Below are positions 23,509 through 30,917 of a stretch of DNA of 64,000 nucleotides, one piece after another. The position numbers were made by a program, and so were the translations under genes. The stretch comes from Shinella pollutisoli (GTDB lineage: Bacteria > Pseudomonadota > Alphaproteobacteria > Rhizobiales > Rhizobiaceae), in NCBI RefSeq assembly GCF_024609765.1, contig NZ_JANFDG010000013.1:62001-126000 (forward strand), read 5' to 3'. How positions within the stretch are numbered: position 1 is the first letter of the stretch; each line of letters opens with the position of its first letter. A model generated the notes under the pieces. The model had not been told where the DNA came from, searched no databases, and saw only the letters and a program-made list of their open reading frames with translations.

Positions 23509-24258
23509 CTAGCGCTTTAGGCCTTCGATCGTCCGGGCGGCGAAAAGGCACACGTCCCGCGCCGTAGTGGTCAGGGTGAAGCAGTTCTTCATGGCTTCCG
23601 AGGAGAGATAGGACCGCCACCGGCGTCGGTATTCCTCTTCTGAAATGCCCAGGCGCTGGGCTTCTTTAGCGGCGAAAGGCACGAGCCGGTGCCTGATCGA
23701 GAGATTGTGCCTCGTCAGCTCCTCGGCTGAGAACACGTGTATCTCGTCCGGAAAGGTCTGGCTCGCGATTTCGATGACTTCCGCCGCTACGCCCATCTCG
23801 CGCACGAACGCCAGTAGCGCTCCCGTCGAGTATTGCGTGAATTTCTGGCTCTTTGTGTCCTCGGCGCCGCCATAGAACTGATGGACGCCGAGCGCTCCCT
23901 CGGGATAGACGAACCGTGTCTCTCCGCCCACGAATGCGAAGAAGCAGGCGGATAAGCACCGGTGGCCCGGCATGACATAGGTCGAGAAGCCGTAGAGCCG
24001 GAGGACCTGTCCCAGCATTACGCCGCCCCACAGGCTGCCGCCTGGCGAATCGAACGCGATGATACGCTCGTCGGCGAGCCCGCCGTGGAGGATGCGCTCG
24101 ATGCGGTCGTGGTCATCCGGTTCGATGCTGCCGGAGGCAAGGATATAGGTGGTGCCCGACGGGGTGGTCGCCTGCTCGAAGTCGAGCGCATGCGCTGGTG
24201 TGACGGCGATAAGAAACGCGGCCGCCGCGCCGCGAAATGCATTCCCCAACATTGACAT
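23509..24258 (-). CDS. Exported ClpP/SppA-fold serine protease-like protein (lysogeny-associated cargo)
   Basis: 249 residues from ATG 24258. Residues 1-24 form a signal peptide (GAAAAFLIAVTPAHA cleavage region). The mature part has the ClpP/crotonase features: IIAFDSPGGSLWGGVMLGQV (oxyanion-type DSPGG) and GHRCLSACFFAFVGG, where Ser in CLSACF is the likely nucleophile; VHQFYGG follows. Such periplasmic ClpP-like proteins occur in alphaproteobacteria. It is transcribed towards the CI-like gene and has its own upstream region, so it is probably expressed in the lysogen. Target unknown; an envelope or superinfection role is conceivable. Confidence 0.75.
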   Translation of the reverse strand: MSMLGNAFRGAAAAFLIAVTPAHALDFEQATTPSGTTYILASGSIEPDDHDRIERILHGGLADERIIAFDSPGGSLWGGVMLGQVLRLYGFSTYVMPGHRCLSACFFAFVGGETRFVYPEGALGVHQFYGGAEDTKSQKFTQYSTGALLAFVREMGVAAEVIEIASQTFPDEIHVFSAEELTRHNLSIRHRLVPFAAKEAQRLGISEEEYRRRWRSYLSSEAMKNCFTLTTTARDVCLFAARTIEGLKR

Positions 24259-24392
24259 CCGATTCCGCTGCCCGCCCGCCCGCTGTCGATCGCGACAATA
24301 GCATATCGGCGAACCGTTCCCTGATACAGGCAAATCACGCACGCAGCGGCGTTGCGCCAGAAACGAGGATCTTGAGAAGTGTCGTCGGAGAA

Positions 24393-24409
24393 GTTGCGTT
24401 AAAAGCAAC
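24393..24409. promoter_or_regulatory. Repressor operator O2 (17 bp)
   Basis: GTTGCGTTAAAAGCAAC, a near-perfect match to the operator consensus, 34 bp (about three helical turns) upstream of the operator in the rightward promoter, so cooperative binding on one DNA face is possible. Confidence 0.8.
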
Positions 24410-24417
24410 AAAGCCGC

Positions 24418-24446
24418 TTGACATTAGTTGAGTTATACGCAACTTT
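24418..24446 (+). promoter_or_regulatory. Rightward early promoter with embedded operator O3
   Basis: TTGACA (24418-24423), three bases, operator GTTGAGTTATACGCAAC (24427-24443), with AACTTT (24441-24446) 17 bp after the -35. The same arrangement is found at the leftward promoter. An ATG (24454) follows seven bases later, exactly as at the Cro-like gene. Confidence 0.75.
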
Positions 24447-24453
24447 TCGCTTC

Positions 24454-24642
24454 ATGGCCGCGTCGAAGCGAACTCGCCGCGGCGCCGCAATTTCTGGTCC
24501 GAAGGGGGAACCAATGCCTCACCTGCTGCTGCTTGCGGGAGCGATTTCGCTCGCCCTGATGTCCGCCGTCACCGGCACCGGCATGGACCGCTGCATGGAG
24601 CGCGCCAGCTTTGCCACCTGCCACCACGCGCTGAACCGGTGA
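24454..24642 (+). CDS. Small exported or membrane phage protein, first gene of the rightward operon
   Basis: Two starts are possible in one frame: ATG 24454 (62 residues, seven bases past the presumed -10, leaderless) and ATG 24514 (42 residues, with GGGGGAA before it). From the second start the protein begins MPHLLLLAGAISLALMSAVT, a signal-peptide-like segment, followed by a short tail with two cysteines (CMERASFATC). Small cysteine-pair tails like this occur in phage envelope proteins, but no family is recognised. Confidence 0.55.
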   Translation: MAASKRTRRGAAISGPKGEPMPHLLLLAGAISLALMSAVTGTGMDRCMERASFATCHHALNR

Positions 24643-24650
24643 GGCGGGCC

Positions 24651-24947
24651 ATGACGCTCTGGACCTGCATCCACTGCGGCGCGGTCGAGCGCCTGACCTT
24701 CTTCCCCGACGGCTGCTCGTCCTGCGGCGGGCCGATGGAATCGGAAGACCGTCGCACGACGTTCGCCGAAGAGCCGGAAATCCCTTTCGAAGTCTACCAC
24801 CTCGCCGCCGAGGGCGACGCCGCCGCGACGATCGACCTCTGGCACGCCGGTGCGCCCCGGTCCGCCTATCGCCAGGACGTGCTCGACGAGCTGCTGCTGC
24901 GCAACCGCCACGAACAGCTTGTCGCGCTCTTCGGCGAGGTCGCGTGA
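24651..24947 (+). CDS. Zinc-ribbon phage protein, 98 aa
   Basis: ATG 24651 has GAGG eight bases upstream; a GTG at 24639 also opens the frame. The N-terminus has two cysteine pairs, WTCIHCGAVE (about 4-13) and GCSSCGGPM (about 22-30), a classical zinc ribbon. The remainder is acidic and helical. Overlaps the next start (TGATG). Function unknown; zinc ribbons recur in this operon. Confidence 0.7.
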   Translation: MTLWTCIHCGAVERLTFFPDGCSSCGGPMESEDRRTTFAEEPEIPFEVYHLAAEGDAAATIDLWHAGAPRSAYRQDVLDELLLRNRHEQLVALFGEVA

Positions 24948-25129
24948 TGGCGTCGTTCGGGCTCATCGTCGCGGCCGCGGCGGCGGCGCTCGCTCTCCAC
25001 GAGGCGGCCGCGACGCTCGGCCGTCGTCGTCGCCGGCGCGCGTTCCGGCGGCTGTCGGCCCAGATCCGCCGCTGCGCGGAGACTTCCCCCATCCCCACCG
25101 CGCCCGAGGCGCCCGTCCAAGGAGACTGA
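24947..25129 (+). CDS. Small single-pass membrane protein, 60 aa
   Basis: MASFGLIVAAAAAALALHEA gives one N-terminal hydrophobic segment; a cluster of arginines (RRRRRRAFRRL) follows at once, fixing the C-terminus in the cytoplasm by the positive-inside rule. Begins within the stop of the preceding gene. No family known. Confidence 0.6.
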   Translation: MASFGLIVAAAAAALALHEAAATLGRRRRRRAFRRLSAQIRRCAETSPIPTAPEAPVQGD

Positions 25130-25131
25130 CC

Positions 25132-25551
25132 ATGCTCGACAAGACCGAAACGATAAAGCGGGCCAACGCTGTCGATATCCATGTCGGCGGCCGCATCCGC
25201 CTGCGCCGCAAGCTGATCGGCCTGAGCCAGGAGAAGCTGGCCGAGCGTATCGGCGTGACGTTTCAGCAGGTGCAGAAATACGAGAAGGGCACCAATCGCG
25301 TCGGCGCGAGCCGGCTCCAGTCGATCGCCGGCGTTCTGAACGTGGCGCCGTCCTTCTTCTTCGAAGGTGCGCCCGGCGCCGACGGCGGCGCGAACGACGC
25401 GGGCGGAGAGGTCAACGACATCCAGCGGTTCGTCATGACCGGCGAGGGCATCCAGCTCTACCGCGGCTTCACCGCGATCAAGGACGCGAACACGCGCCAC
25501 AAGATCCTCGGCCTGATCAAGGCCGTGGCACACCTCGGCGAGGAGGCCTGA
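25132..25551 (+). CDS. XRE-family regulator of the rhizobial PraR/SinR-like type
   Basis: 139 residues, AAGGAGA before ATG 25132. Helix-turn-helix at about 18-75: VGGRIRLRRKLIGLSQEKLA, IGVTFQQVQKYEKGTNRVGA, LQSIAGVLNVAPSFFFEGAP. This pattern is the hallmark of alphaproteobacterial XRE regulators such as PraR. The C-terminal half has a short oligomerisation-type region (FVMTGEGIQLYRGFTAIKD). As the only strong regulator in the rightward operon, it may control that operon or host genes sharing the PraR-type site. Confidence 0.85.
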   Translation: MLDKTETIKRANAVDIHVGGRIRLRRKLIGLSQEKLAERIGVTFQQVQKYEKGTNRVGASRLQSIAGVLNVAPSFFFEGAPGADGGANDAGGEVNDIQRFVMTGEGIQLYRGFTAIKDANTRHKILGLIKAVAHLGEEA

Positions 25552-25564
25552 TCTGCTCTGGTTT

Positions 25565-25585
25565 CCGCCCGGCCCTTCCGGGCGG
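25565..25585 (+). terminator. Hairpin between regulator and downstream small genes
   Basis: CCGCCCGG-CCCTT-CCGGGCGG followed by TTT. An 8-bp GC stem with a short T run; a weak terminator or attenuator that would set the downstream genes lower than the regulator. Confidence 0.5.
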
Positions 25586-25609
25586 TTTCCCGAACAGATG
25601 GAGACCAGG

Positions 25610-25822
25610 ATGAAGTTGATCCCCCATATAAAGGAAGGCGCGCGCGTCGCCCTTCCGTGCTGCCCGAAGGCCGTCGTGATCGGTATCGATCTCGGCACCG
25701 ATGACGCGTCCAGCAAGACCTGGATGCGTGCCCGCCCGGACGGCAGCCTGGAAATCCTGCACGTCGAGACGGTGGTGGCCGTGCCGATCCTCGGCACGAT
25801 CGGGGAGCGTGCTGCGCAATGA
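25610..25822 (+). CDS. Small hypothetical phage protein, 70 aa
   Basis: MKLIPHIKEGARVALPCCPK, then VVIGIDLGTDDASSKTWM; a compact beta-rich protein. GGAGACCAGG precedes ATG 25610; an upstream ATG (25598) lacks a ribosome-binding site. The stop overlaps the next start (ATGA). No family recognised. Confidence 0.65.
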   Translation: MKLIPHIKEGARVALPCCPKAVVIGIDLGTDDASSKTWMRARPDGSLEILHVETVVAVPILGTIGERAAQ

Positions 25823-26073
25823 GCGATCTTGAGACGCCGTCCTTCACGCCGGTTCGCCTGAATATCGCCGCCTGCTCCGCACTGGCAGAAGGCCTGTGCC
25901 TTGCCGCGAAAAAGATGGGCTATTCGCGCCTCACGCTGCTTACAGCCGTGGCGATGATCTCCAACGGGCTATCCGGCGACGCTCTGGATGATGAGCTGGA
26001 CGTCGAAATGCGGGCCTTTCTGGCGGAAAGGTTCGACGCCAGCGCGACGGCGCTGCGGGCTGGTTTGCAATGA
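25819..26073 (+). CDS. Small hypothetical phage protein, 84 aa
   Basis: Mostly helical (ACSALAEGLCLAAKKMGYSR, LTLLTAVAMISNGLSGDALD). Coupled to both neighbours by ATGA overlaps. No motif recognised. Confidence 0.65.
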   Translation: MSDLETPSFTPVRLNIAACSALAEGLCLAAKKMGYSRLTLLTAVAMISNGLSGDALDDELDVEMRAFLAERFDASATALRAGLQ

Positions 26074-26567
26074 CCGACCGTCCGATGTGGTGCGACGACT
26101 TCGATATGGACCTGCCCAAGGTCGTTCCCGGTGCGCGCGAGGCGGTGGGCGCTGCGGGTGAGATCGTGCTGTTCACGCATGGCCACACGACGCACGACGC
26201 GCTGAACAGCCCGACGTGCTGGAACCACGACGACGGCCTTGTCGCCTTCGCCGGCTTCGCGTCGCCGCGGAAGCCCGCCCCCTACTGGACGCGCGATCCG
26301 ATCGTGCGGTGCACGGGCTGGGAGATGTTCCGCGATCTCTGGTGCCACGGCTGCATGCTGTTGGTCGAGGGCGAGAGGGTCTGGAACTCCCAGCGTCTTT
26401 GGCCGGACTTCGAGGCGATCATGTGGAATGTCCGCGGCTGGGGCGACGTGTCGTCGCTCGCGGCACACCGGCGGCGACGCATGGCCGAGCTGCGTGCCCT
26501 CATTTCGATCCGCCGCGCGGCGCGGCGCCTTGTTGATCTTCATCGCCAGTTTGGAGGCACGCAATGA
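26070..26567 (+). CDS. Hypothetical phage protein, 165 aa
   Basis: Soluble protein with many Trp, His and Cys residues (MWCDDFDMDL, SPTCWNHDDGLVAFAGF, FRDLWCHGCMLLVEGERVW). The scattered Cys/His could bind metal but do not form a standard motif. Arg-rich C-terminal helix. ATGA-coupled on both sides; no family recognised. Confidence 0.65.
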   Translation: MTDRPMWCDDFDMDLPKVVPGAREAVGAAGEIVLFTHGHTTHDALNSPTCWNHDDGLVAFAGFASPRKPAPYWTRDPIVRCTGWEMFRDLWCHGCMLLVEGERVWNSQRLWPDFEAIMWNVRGWGDVSSLAAHRRRRMAELRALISIRRAARRLVDLHRQFGGTQ

Positions 26568-27160
26568 CGGCATTCCCGTATCCCTTGGCATGGCCGGGCC
26601 ATATCCCGCGATCGTCGACGCGAGAGACGGGCAATTTCCGCACGCAGTTGACCGGGGCGCTGAACAACGTGCGCAAGGAGCTTCAGCTCTTCAGCCGCGA
26701 CAGCGGCAAGACCGTCACCGACGTCGTGATCTCGTCGAACGTGACGCTGGGTGAAACCAGGCCGAAGGATCCCGGCGTCGCGGTCTGGTTCCGCTGGGAC
26801 GGAATGCAGCTCTGCATCCCGGTCGACCGCTACGCCTCTCCGGAGGCCAATTTGCAGGCCATCTATCACGTGCTCGATGCGCGCCGCACCGAACTGCGGC
26901 ACGGGACGCTGGCGCTGATCCGCGCGAGCTTCGCAGGACTGAGCGCACTTCCTCCGCCCGGGCCAGCGGCGCGGAACTGGCGTGAGGTCCTCGGTTTCCT
27001 CGAGGACGACCGCCCCACCGAGCGGGACATCGATGTCGCGTTCCGCCGGCGCGCGAAGACTGCCCATCCCGACAGGCCCGAAGGCAGCCAGGACGCCATG
27101 ACGGAGCTCACCGCAGCACGCGCGGAGGCGCTCGAATTCATCAAGGGCGACACGAAATGA
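26564..27160 (+). CDS. J-domain-like phage protein
   Basis: 198 residues. The C-terminal about 65 residues look like a J domain: NWREVLGFLEDDRPTERDID, FRRRAKTAHPDRPEGS with the invariant HPD, then AMTELTAARAEALEFIKG. J domains stimulate Hsp70 (DnaK). The N-terminal 120 residues (TQLTGALNNVRKELQLFSRD, VAVWFRWDGMQLCIPVDRYA) form a separate domain also seen, as I recall, in other rhizobial prophages. It may recruit DnaK for phage replication or virion assembly. Confidence 0.75.
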   Translation: MTAFPYPLAWPGHIPRSSTRETGNFRTQLTGALNNVRKELQLFSRDSGKTVTDVVISSNVTLGETRPKDPGVAVWFRWDGMQLCIPVDRYASPEANLQAIYHVLDARRTELRHGTLALIRASFAGLSALPPPGPAARNWREVLGFLEDDRPTERDIDVAFRRRAKTAHPDRPEGSQDAMTELTAARAEALEFIKGDTK

Positions 27161-27678
27161 CGGATACGTCCGACCTGAAGCAGCGTTGGCGTGACGCCGA
27201 CGCCGAGGTGGATCGGCTCGATGAGGAGCGTCACAAGCTTCTGGAGCCGACCGATCCCAGCTATTTCGCCGCGATCGAGCGCTTCCGGAAGATCCTGTTC
27301 GAACGCCTCTGCTTTCTCCGGGACCATCACGGCGAACCGACCGGCGCGAAGACCGATTGGGGTAGCGACGAGCTCTATAATCTGCCGCGCAATCTGAGCG
27401 CCGACTACGATCCGGATAGAGAGCTCGCCCGCGCCGCGAGTGAGGCCGGAATCCCCCGCCAGGCGTTTTCTTGGAAATCCTCGGTCTCCTTCTGGGACGA
27501 TACCTGCGTGACGGCGAGGTTCGGATACGCCGCGCCGGACTTGCATCACTACCCCTTGTCGGGCGGCCGCTGGCTTATTTGCCGTCTCCACGGCGAGGAC
27601 ATGCCCACCATTGTTGCTGCGGTCGAGGCAGGGACGCTCGGCGGCCTCACCGTCGAGCCTGCTCCGGAGCGATTCTGA
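27157..27678 (+). CDS. Hypothetical phage protein, 173 aa
   Basis: Charged helical N-terminus (LKQRWRDADAEVDRLDEERH), then a region with WKSSVSFWDDTCVTARFGYA and HHYPLSGGRWLICRLHGEDM. No recognised family. Overlaps both neighbours (ATGA upstream, TGATG downstream). Confidence 0.65.
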   Translation: MTDTSDLKQRWRDADAEVDRLDEERHKLLEPTDPSYFAAIERFRKILFERLCFLRDHHGEPTGAKTDWGSDELYNLPRNLSADYDPDRELARAASEAGIPRQAFSWKSSVSFWDDTCVTARFGYAAPDLHHYPLSGGRWLICRLHGEDMPTIVAAVEAGTLGGLTVEPAPERF

Positions 27679-27857
27679 TGACATATCCCGCTCTGGACTA
27701 TCGATTTTCATCTTCCTCTGCATTGAGGCGTGCGGCCGCGATCGTACGGGATCTTGCCCTCGTTGACGAGGAGAACCGTAGCTTGCGGCACTGCCGCGTG
27801 GTGTTGAAGAATTTGAAGTCCGACCTGTTGGAGAAGGGGGTATCGGATGGCCGATAA
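27678..27857 (+). CDS. Small helical phage protein, 59 aa
   Basis: ATG 27678 overlaps the previous stop (TGATG). Sequence ALRRAAAIVRDLALVDEENR then LRHCRVVLKNLKSDLLEKG: two charged helices. Overlaps the next gene by 11 bases. Function unknown. Confidence 0.6.
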   Translation: MTYPALDYRFSSSSALRRAAAIVRDLALVDEENRSLRHCRVVLKNLKSDLLEKGVSDGR

Positions 27858-28473
27858 TACTTCCTGCTTGCTCCCTTCCTCGACGAGCCGCGAAATCCTG
27901 AGATGGGGTGCCGTGTCGGTCCCCTATGCCGCGCTATGGTCCGGCGAGCAGGGGCGGATGCACGTCGCGAAGTGCCCCCATGCCGGCGTCCTGGCGGTCT
28001 GCGACCACGAGGCGCGCGGCACCGGTAAGCCGATTTTCGGCAAGCCGCACATGACCCGGCAGCGCGAGCTCATCATCGATCAGCGCTGCGATCTCTGCGC
28101 CCGTCCGCTCGCCGGCCGCACCAAGGTCTCGCTTTCCCACGCGACTTTCCGCGTCTCCGGCGCCGAGGGCGGCTGCATCATGCAGGTCGAGCCGCTGGTG
28201 CATAAGGACTGCGCCCTGGTTTGCGTGCAGCACTGCCCGTCGCTCAAGCGTGACATCGATGCCGGCACGCTCTTCGTCCGGCAGGTCCACCAGCATCGCG
28301 TCCAGCTCGCCCTGCTTACCGCCGCCGCGGTCGAAGAATTCTGCGGCGAGCGCCGCAACGGCATCGTGGGCCACGCGAAGGTCGAGCTCCAGCGCTGGAC
28401 CGAGCGAGATCTGCGCTGGCTTGAAGCGGGCAACCTCAACATCGGAGAAAAGCTGGTGAGGTCGCGGAAATGA
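27847..28473 (+). CDS. Cys-rich hypothetical phage protein, 208 aa
   Basis: Contains KCPHAGVLAVCDHEARG near 43-58, QRCDLCARPLAGRT near 80-93 and HKDCALVCVQHCPS near 118-131, i.e. three cysteine clusters that could bind zinc. RWTERDLRWLEAGNLNIGEK near the end. A zinc-finger-like fold is likely; no family is recognised. Its stop overlaps the ASCH-like gene start. Confidence 0.65.
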   Translation: MADNTSCLLPSSTSREILRWGAVSVPYAALWSGEQGRMHVAKCPHAGVLAVCDHEARGTGKPIFGKPHMTRQRELIIDQRCDLCARPLAGRTKVSLSHATFRVSGAEGGCIMQVEPLVHKDCALVCVQHCPSLKRDIDAGTLFVRQVHQHRVQLALLTAAAVEEFCGERRNGIVGHAKVELQRWTERDLRWLEAGNLNIGEKLVRSRK

Positions 28474-28967
28474 GCTCCATCCTACCAAAGCTAGCGCTTT
28501 CCGTCCGCCAGCCGTGGACATGGGCGATTGCCGCCGGCCACAAGCCGGTGGAGAACCGTTCGTGGCGGGCGCCGAATTCTGCCCTGCGCTATCGCGGCCC
28601 CGTGGCGATCCACGCCGCGCGCGGGATGACGCGCGACGAGTATGAGGATGCGGCGGATTTCATGCGCTCGATCGGCGTCGAATGCCCACCGGCCGCTGAC
28701 CTGCAGCGCGGCGGTATCGTCGCTATCGCCATCGTCACCGACATCGTGAAGTCCATGGACAGTCCGTGGTTCTTCGGCCCGCGCGGCTTGGTGCTCGACG
28801 ATGTTCGCCCGATCGATTTCATCCCGTGTGCGGGCCAACTCGGGTTCTTTGAATGGCGTCGTGACGACACCCTTGCCCCGCCTGCGCCGGCGCGCTGGAT
28901 GATGCCGCGTCAACGTGTGCAAGCCGACATACCTGACTTGTTCATGAAAGGCTCTGGTCATGGTTGA
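28470..28967 (+). CDS. ASCH/PUA-like RNA-binding domain protein
   Basis: 165 residues. The opening LALSVRQPWTWAIAAGHKPV, then ENRSWRAP and YRGPVAIHAARGM, is the signature of small ASCH-type proteins (S.RQPWA..I..G.K..E.R.W...YRG...IHA). GGIVAIAIVTDI and AGQLGFFEWR follow as the remaining barrel strands. ASCH domains resemble PUA domains and are thought to bind RNA; some members are nucleases or amidohydrolases of modified nucleosides. Common in phages. Confidence 0.85.
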   Translation: MSSILPKLALSVRQPWTWAIAAGHKPVENRSWRAPNSALRYRGPVAIHAARGMTRDEYEDAADFMRSIGVECPPAADLQRGGIVAIAIVTDIVKSMDSPWFFGPRGLVLDDVRPIDFIPCAGQLGFFEWRRDDTLAPPAPARWMMPRQRVQADIPDLFMKGSGHG

Positions 28968-29313
28968 TCTCGCCCTCATCCGGGAGGCGCTCCTCGACCC
29001 GACAATCTCCTGCTTTCCCGACTTCACGAAAGCCGTAGGCGAGGCATGCGACGAACTGGAGCGCCTGCGCACGGCCACGGGCGAGGAGGGTCGCACTTTT
29101 ATGCAGGCCCTCGTTGATGATGCGAGTCGAGAAAAGCAGAGACGGACGCTCGCCGAGACGCGTGCGCAGAGGCTTGAAACCGCGTTGCGAGCGATGCTCA
29201 CCAACTACGGGCCTCCCGATAGCGTCGCGCCTCTGTGCCAATATCCCGACTGGCACCCTATCATGCAGGCCCGTCGCGCGCTCTCGGCTTCGACCGGAGG
29301 CAGTGATGGCTGA
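28960..29313 (+). CDS. Hypothetical phage protein, 117 aa
   Basis: Helical, charged (AVGEACDELERLRTATGEEG, EKQRRTLAETRAQRLETAL), ends with YPDWHPIMQARRALSAS. The coiled-coil-like middle suggests oligomerisation. Overlaps the previous and next genes by eight bases each. No family recognised. Confidence 0.6.
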   Translation: MVDLALIREALLDPTISCFPDFTKAVGEACDELERLRTATGEEGRTFMQALVDDASREKQRRTLAETRAQRLETALRAMLTNYGPPDSVAPLCQYPDWHPIMQARRALSASTGGSDG

Positions 29314-29767
29314 TAAGCGCCTTACTGAAGCGCAGTTCTCCATGCAATGCGCTTTCATCGCGAAGAACGCAGCCGCATGGGCGGGCGATATTCTCACTCT
29401 CCCGGAAAACTACAACCGGAAGGCTGACGCGAAGACTGTCGCCCGATTCACTGATGAGATGCGCGCGCGCCTCGATCGGCTGGATGAATGGGCCGGTCGT
29501 TCCAACGCGCAAATACCCGGGCCGTTCGCTATTGGCGAGCGCGTGCGGAAGGTAGGCGGCCGCTATGGCGGGCCGGGTCGCATCGTCGGCATCAGCGAGG
29601 ATCTCGATGGCCAAGGCTATCGGCTTTACCAAGTCGCGATGCACGTCGCCGGCGGCTACGGCGAGTTCGTCCACGTCTTCCCCGCCGCCGCCCTACGGCC
29701 CGATCCGCAAGCCCTCGGGCTGGCGGCGGTGGACTCCACCCTTATCACGACCGGAGGCGGCAAATGA
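29306..29767 (+). CDS. Hypothetical phage protein with KOW-like C-terminal barrel
   Basis: 153 residues from ATG 29306. Helical first half (AKNAAAWAGDILTLPENYNR); second half IGERVRKVGGRYGGPGRIVG then GYRLYQVAMHVAGG resembles small KOW/Tudor-like barrels. Coupled to the next gene by ATGA. Function unknown. Confidence 0.6.
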   Translation: MADKRLTEAQFSMQCAFIAKNAAAWAGDILTLPENYNRKADAKTVARFTDEMRARLDRLDEWAGRSNAQIPGPFAIGERVRKVGGRYGGPGRIVGISEDLDGQGYRLYQVAMHVAGGYGEFVHVFPAAALRPDPQALGLAAVDSTLITTGGGK

Positions 29768-30024
29768 GCGTCGTTCTCAGCATTTCCAGCATCGCCGTTA
29801 TTGCGGCATTCCGAGATCAGAAGGTCTCGCTCCCGCTCCGTCTTTCCGACGAAGACATCGGCGTCGTCCTCGATGACGACGGCGTTGACGTAGTCACAGT
29901 TGATGTCAACGGCGAACGCCCGGACGGACAGGCCACCGCGATAGCCATGATGATCGTCAGCGCCGTCAACCATTTGGCGGGCATTGAACCGACCAACACG
30001 GCGGAGGGGAACGCCGATGAGTAA
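29764..30024 (+). CDS. Small acidic phage protein, 86 aa
   Basis: MSVVLSISSIAVIAAFRDQK then LSDEDIGVVLDDDGVDVVTV: acidic and beta-rich. Overlaps both neighbours by four and eight bases. No family recognised. Confidence 0.6.
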   Translation: MSVVLSISSIAVIAAFRDQKVSLPLRLSDEDIGVVLDDDGVDVVTVDVNGERPDGQATAIAMMIVSAVNHLAGIEPTNTAEGNADE

Positions 30025-30427
30025 GGCTGTCGAAGATGTCCTTGTCGAGCGCCTCCGCCAGGTGGATGGCGAAGGCTGGACGCCTAAGCACGACGATGCG
30101 CACGGGGAAGGCGAACTGTTACTCGCTGCAAAAGCCTACTTTGCCCATGCGACCGGTCGCGCGCTGTCGCTGCCAAGCGGCGATCGGGAAGGCATACCGT
30201 TCGGGTGGCCGTGGGACAAAAAGTGGTGGAAGCCGAAATCACCGAGGCAAGACCTTATCCGTGCCGGAGCCCTCGCGCTGGCTGAGATAGATCGCATCAA
30301 GCGCCTCTACGCGATGCGGGCCGAGCATCGCTACGTGGATGCCGAAGCACACTATACGCTCATTATCGCCGAGATAGAGCGCATCGACCGTGCGGACGCT
30401 GCCCTCTCAGAGGGCGGAGGCCCGTGA
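30017..30427 (+). CDS. Phage protein of the conserved RQ..EG..HDD..GEL type
   Basis: 136 residues. The pattern ERLRQVDGEGWTPKHDDAHG then GELLLAAKAYFAHA, GWPWDKKWWKPKSPRQDLIR and AGALALAEIDRIKR is shared by a widespread phage family of unknown function. The helical D/E pairs and size recall all-alpha NTP pyrophosphohydrolases, but the identity is not established. Last gene of the rightward operon. Confidence 0.7.
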   Translation: MSKAVEDVLVERLRQVDGEGWTPKHDDAHGEGELLLAAKAYFAHATGRALSLPSGDREGIPFGWPWDKKWWKPKSPRQDLIRAGALALAEIDRIKRLYAMRAEHRYVDAEAHYTLIIAEIERIDRADAALSEGGGP

Positions 30428-30429
30428 CC

Positions 30430-30690
30430 TCAGCGCGGCAGCTTCCCAACGGTCCAGGTGTTCGTTCCCTTGTTGCCGCACTTGAGACAGCGCAGTGCGG
30501 GCCGAAGGTCGGCGATGCGGGTTTCCTTGCCGTATCTCCCCTGCAGCTCCCATCGGTCGATCCATCCCTCCCGCTCGCAGCGGGAGCAATGCCCGCCGAG
30601 AACGCACCACTCCGGCAACGAGCCGAAGTTCGGATTTTCGGATGCGAACAAGGCGGCAAAGTCCTGCGGGACGATCTTGGCTTGAAACAT
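30430..30690 (-). CDS. Zinc-ribbon phage protein, 86 aa, convergent to the rightward operon
   Basis: Starts MFQAKIVPQDFAALFASENP; CSRCEREGWIDRWELQGRYG and LRCLKCGNKGTNTW supply two CxxC pairs about 35 residues apart, a zinc ribbon. It ends two bases from the end of the rightward operon, so transcripts collide here. A second small regulator or nuclease accessory is possible; no family is known. Confidence 0.7.
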   Translation of the reverse strand: MFQAKIVPQDFAALFASENPNFGSLPEWCVLGGHCSRCEREGWIDRWELQGRYGKETRIADLRPALRCLKCGNKGTNTWTVGKLPR

Positions 30691-30793
30691 GTTCCTATTT
30701 TGTTCCAGAGGTCGAGAGAGTCAATGCCGGTTCGATCTGGCCTTCAAGTGTTCGCATGCGAGTGTGAAATCTGTTCCTTATCCGTTCTTTTCC

Positions 30794-30822
30794 TTGACAA
30801 GATTTACCCCGGCGTACGATAG
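30794..30822 (+). promoter_or_regulatory. Promoter of the excisionase-integrase unit
   Basis: TTGACA (30794-30799), 17 bp, CGATAG (30817-30822). Lies before the excisionase-like and integrase genes, in an AT-richer stretch. Confidence 0.5.
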
Positions 30823-30917
30823 TTTCCATGCGGACAGGGTCTTTCGCCTGCAGCAATTGCTGCGCAAGACCAATAGCCGCCTCGCTCTTGGCGGGGCCGG
30901 CATTCCCGGAGTCCCGG

